Positions 62,475-64,000 of a stretch of 64,000 bases of DNA are shown here, in pieces (positions within the stretch are counted from its first letter, which is position 1; each line of letters starts with the position of its first letter). The stretch comes from Virgibacillus dokdonensis (GTDB taxonomy: Bacteria > Bacillota > Bacilli > Bacillales > Amphibacillaceae). The notes beneath the pieces were generated by a model. The model ran no database searches. It was not told where the DNA came from and worked only from the letters and a program-made list of their open reading frames with translations. Location: positions 2,600,986 through 2,664,985 of the forward strand of contig NZ_LT745763.1 of NCBI RefSeq assembly GCF_900166595.1, written 5' to 3'. The position numbers were made by a program, and so were the translations under genes.

Positions 62475-63853
62475 CAGGCATCCTCCTTCACTTTCTCAAT
62501 ACGTGCTTTCAGTGCAGTTAACAAACTTTCTTGTGTTGCAGCTTTCCCTTTCAATGCTTCTTCTACGTTTTCATCCATACCACCCTGAACCGTTAACCGG
62601 TGGACGAATACTTTTTCTTTTTGACCTTGTCTAGCTAGTCTGGCATTGGCTTGCTGATATAACTCTAGATTCCAGTTAAGTCCGAACCAAATGACGTGGT
62701 TTCCACCTTGTTGTAGGTTTAATCCATAACCAGCCGAAGCTGGATGGGCAAGTAGTATATCAATCTCTTTATTATTCCAGTCTAGTTCATCTTGGGCTGT
62801 TTTTAACTCTCTTACACGTAATCCTTTTTTGGCCAACGCTTTTTGGATTCTTGATTTATCATGTTGGAAGTTATAAAAGACTAGTGCAGGAGATCCATTT
62901 AGGGCTTCAATTAATTCCAGGAATGCCTCCATCTTGTTATTGTGTATTTCTAATGCATTTTTATCTTCATCATAAACAGCTCCGTTACATAGTTGCAGGA
63001 GTTTATTCCCCAGGACTGCTGCTGATGTAGCCGTAATTTCCGATTCATCCACTTCTAACAACATTTCTTTTTCCAGCTTCTCATAAGCTTTTTTAGCTTT
63101 ATCGTCTAAAACTACTGGAACTGAGTTATAAGTAACAGCTGGAAGCTCGATATAATCCTCTGCTTTCATACTCACGACGATGTCACTGATTAAACTATGA
63201 ATTTTTCTATCGGCTCCATCTTTCGGTGCGTAGGAGAATATCCTGTCCCTATTCCTCTGATCCGGTTCAAAATACCGTTCCCGAAAACCAGTAATTCTTT
63301 TACCTAATCTTTGGCCACCGTCTAGTAAAAAGATTTGCGCCCATATGTCCAGTAACCCGTTAGGTGAAGGGGTACCTGTTAACTGAACTTGTCTTTTGAT
63401 ATGTGGTCGTACACTTTTTAAGGCTTTGAATCTTTTTGACTGGTGATTTTTAAAGCTACTCGATTCATCAACTACCACCATGTCAAACGGCCAAGAATTA
63501 CGGTAATAGTCGGTTAGCCATACTACGTTATCCCTGTTAATCACGTATATATCAGCTGGTGTGTTTAAAGCTCTGATTCGTTTTGTTTGGCTGCCAAGCA
63601 CGATAGAAAAACGTAATAGTTGCAGGTGATCCCACTTTTTAGCCTCATTTGTCCAAGTACCTTGGGCTACCTTTTTAGGTGCAATCACTAAAACCTTATT
63701 CACTGCGAAACGGTTGTATTTTAAATCGTTAATAGCAGTTAGTGTAATTACTGTTTTGCCTAAACCCATATCAAGCCATAAAGCAATAAAAGGATCGTTT
63801 AATATTCGATTGATGTTATATCTTTGGTAGCTGTGCGGTATAAACTTAACCAT
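62474..63853 (-). CDS. SNF2-type DEAD/DEAH helicase of phage replication module
   Basis: 459 residues from ATG at 63853, after GAGAGGTGC. Motif I DMGLGKT (about residue 30), motif II VVDESSSFKN, LTGTPSPN (motif III) and motif VI QANARLARQGQ are all visible. Small SNF2 helicases of this type are standard in siphovirus replication/recombination modules. It overlaps the VRR-NUC gene end by eight bases. Confidence 0.9.
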   Translation of the reverse strand: MVKFIPHSYQRYNINRILNDPFIALWLDMGLGKTVITLTAINDLKYNRFAVNKVLVIAPKKVAQGTWTNEAKKWDHLQLLRFSIVLGSQTKRIRALNTPADIYVINRDNVVWLTDYYRNSWPFDMVVVDESSSFKNHQSKRFKALKSVRPHIKRQVQLTGTPSPNGLLDIWAQIFLLDGGQRLGKRITGFRERYFEPDQRNRDRIFSYAPKDGADRKIHSLISDIVVSMKAEDYIELPAVTYNSVPVVLDDKAKKAYEKLEKEMLLEVDESEITATSAAVLGNKLLQLCNGAVYDEDKNALEIHNNKMEAFLELIEALNGSPALVFYNFQHDKSRIQKALAKKGLRVRELKTAQDELDWNNKEIDILLAHPASAGYGLNLQQGGNHVIWFGLNWNLELYQQANARLARQGQKEKVFVHRLTVQGGMDENVEEALKGKAATQESLLTALKARIEKVKEDA

Positions 63854-64000
63854 TTGCACCTCTCGCTTCTTGTATGAACTCATTTACCCCATCTTTTGAA
63901 TCGATCACTAATACTTCACAACCGAAACTTGATATATCCCTTATTTGCTTTATTTGCAAAGGTCTTGGCTTCTTCCCTGGTGCTTTTAACTCAACAAAGT
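63846..64000 (-). CDS. VRR-NUC nuclease, partial (cut by window end)
   Basis: The last 50 residues of a frame that continues past 64000: FVELKAPGKKPRPLQIKQIR, then VIDSKDGVNEFIQEARGANG. The ELKAPGKKPRPLQ block holds the E-x-K of the VRR-NUC (PD-(D/E)xK) fold. Such nucleases usually precede the SNF2 helicase in phage genomes, as here. Start and first part are outside the window. Confidence 0.85.
   Translation of the reverse strand, partial: FVELKAPGKKPRPLQIKQIRDISSFGCEVLVIDSKDGVNEFIQEARGANG

Larger units (their letters stand above)
33633..64000. mobile_element. prophage (left end uncertain, right end beyond window)
   Basis: A siphovirus-type prophage with replication, packaging, head, tail, lysis and accessory modules in the usual order, nearly all on the minus strand. 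The lysis module ends at 39202. The genes from 33712 to 39156 look like lysogenic-conversion genes between the lysis module and the attachment site. Integrase, repressor and most early genes are missing because the window ends in the helicase/VRR-NUC region. Confidence 0.85.

Noticed and set aside
1..64000. CRISPR arrays, rRNA or tRNA genes, riboswitches
   Set aside because: No regularly spaced direct repeats of CRISPR size, no recognisable tRNA cloverleaf or rRNA sequence, and no leader matching a riboswitch class I know were found.

Overview
The window is low-GC DNA with Shine-Dalgarno-rich genes, frequent TTG/GTG starts and gene families typical of Bacillaceae. A Virgibacillus- or Oceanobacillus-like bacillus is the best guess, but no rRNA or tRNA is present to fix the genus. 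It divides into a chromosomal part (1 to about 33.5 kb) and a large, mostly intact but right-truncated siphovirus-type prophage (about 33.6 kb to the end).

Chromosomal part. A coupled minus-strand operon encodes a PlsY-like acyltransferase, a GNAT/aminotransferase-V fusion and an LTA-synthase-like enzyme. Next come a repeat protein, an overlapping ZorA/ZorB-like proton-channel pair without the usual Zorya effectors, and a YihY membrane protein. A response regulator/histidine kinase/lipoprotein/M48 peptidase operon follows. Its last gene is split by a 1593-bp IS256-family element with an exact 8-bp target duplication, and removing the element restores the frame. An IS4-family element lies nearby, beside a structured intergenic repeat. 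Further on are a DUF4349 lipoprotein, a formaldehyde-dehydrogenase-like enzyme and a small lipoprotein. An acetoin dehydrogenase operon (acoA-acoB-acoC, no acoL) has a clear sigma-54 promoter, with its activator gene acoR just upstream. The stretch from about 27.7 to 33.4 kb is rich in broken genes: GNAT, DinB, a membrane protein, a Fic toxin behind an intact antitoxin ORF, and another membrane protein. It also carries a secreted YolA-like protein with an unrecognised partner.

Prophage part. Nearly all phage genes are on the minus strand. From the right edge leftward they run: VRR-NUC nuclease (partial), SNF2 helicase, RinA/ArpU-like late regulator, small unknowns, HNH nuclease, putative cos, terminase, portal, ClpP-like protease, HK97 capsid, connectors, major tail protein, and a collagen-like protein. 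They continue with a gpG/gpGT pair carrying a textbook -1 slippery site, tape measure, a distal tail protein split in two around a coiled-coil gene, and a giant tail spike with an S74-type C-terminus. The lysis cassette follows (DUF4145 gene, XhlA, holin, amidase). Beyond it lies an accessory zone of about 5.5 kb holding an unrecognised three-gene cassette, several orphan genes and a Shedu (SduA) anti-phage nuclease at the apparent prophage edge. The integrase and repressor are not in the window and presumably lie beyond position 64000.

The strongest leads are the lipid/teichoic-type operon at 0.3-4.3 kb, the effector-less ZorAB pair, the unrecognised cassette at 36.9-38.7 kb next to Shedu, the split distal tail gene, and the IS-inactivated peptidase downstream of a two-component system.
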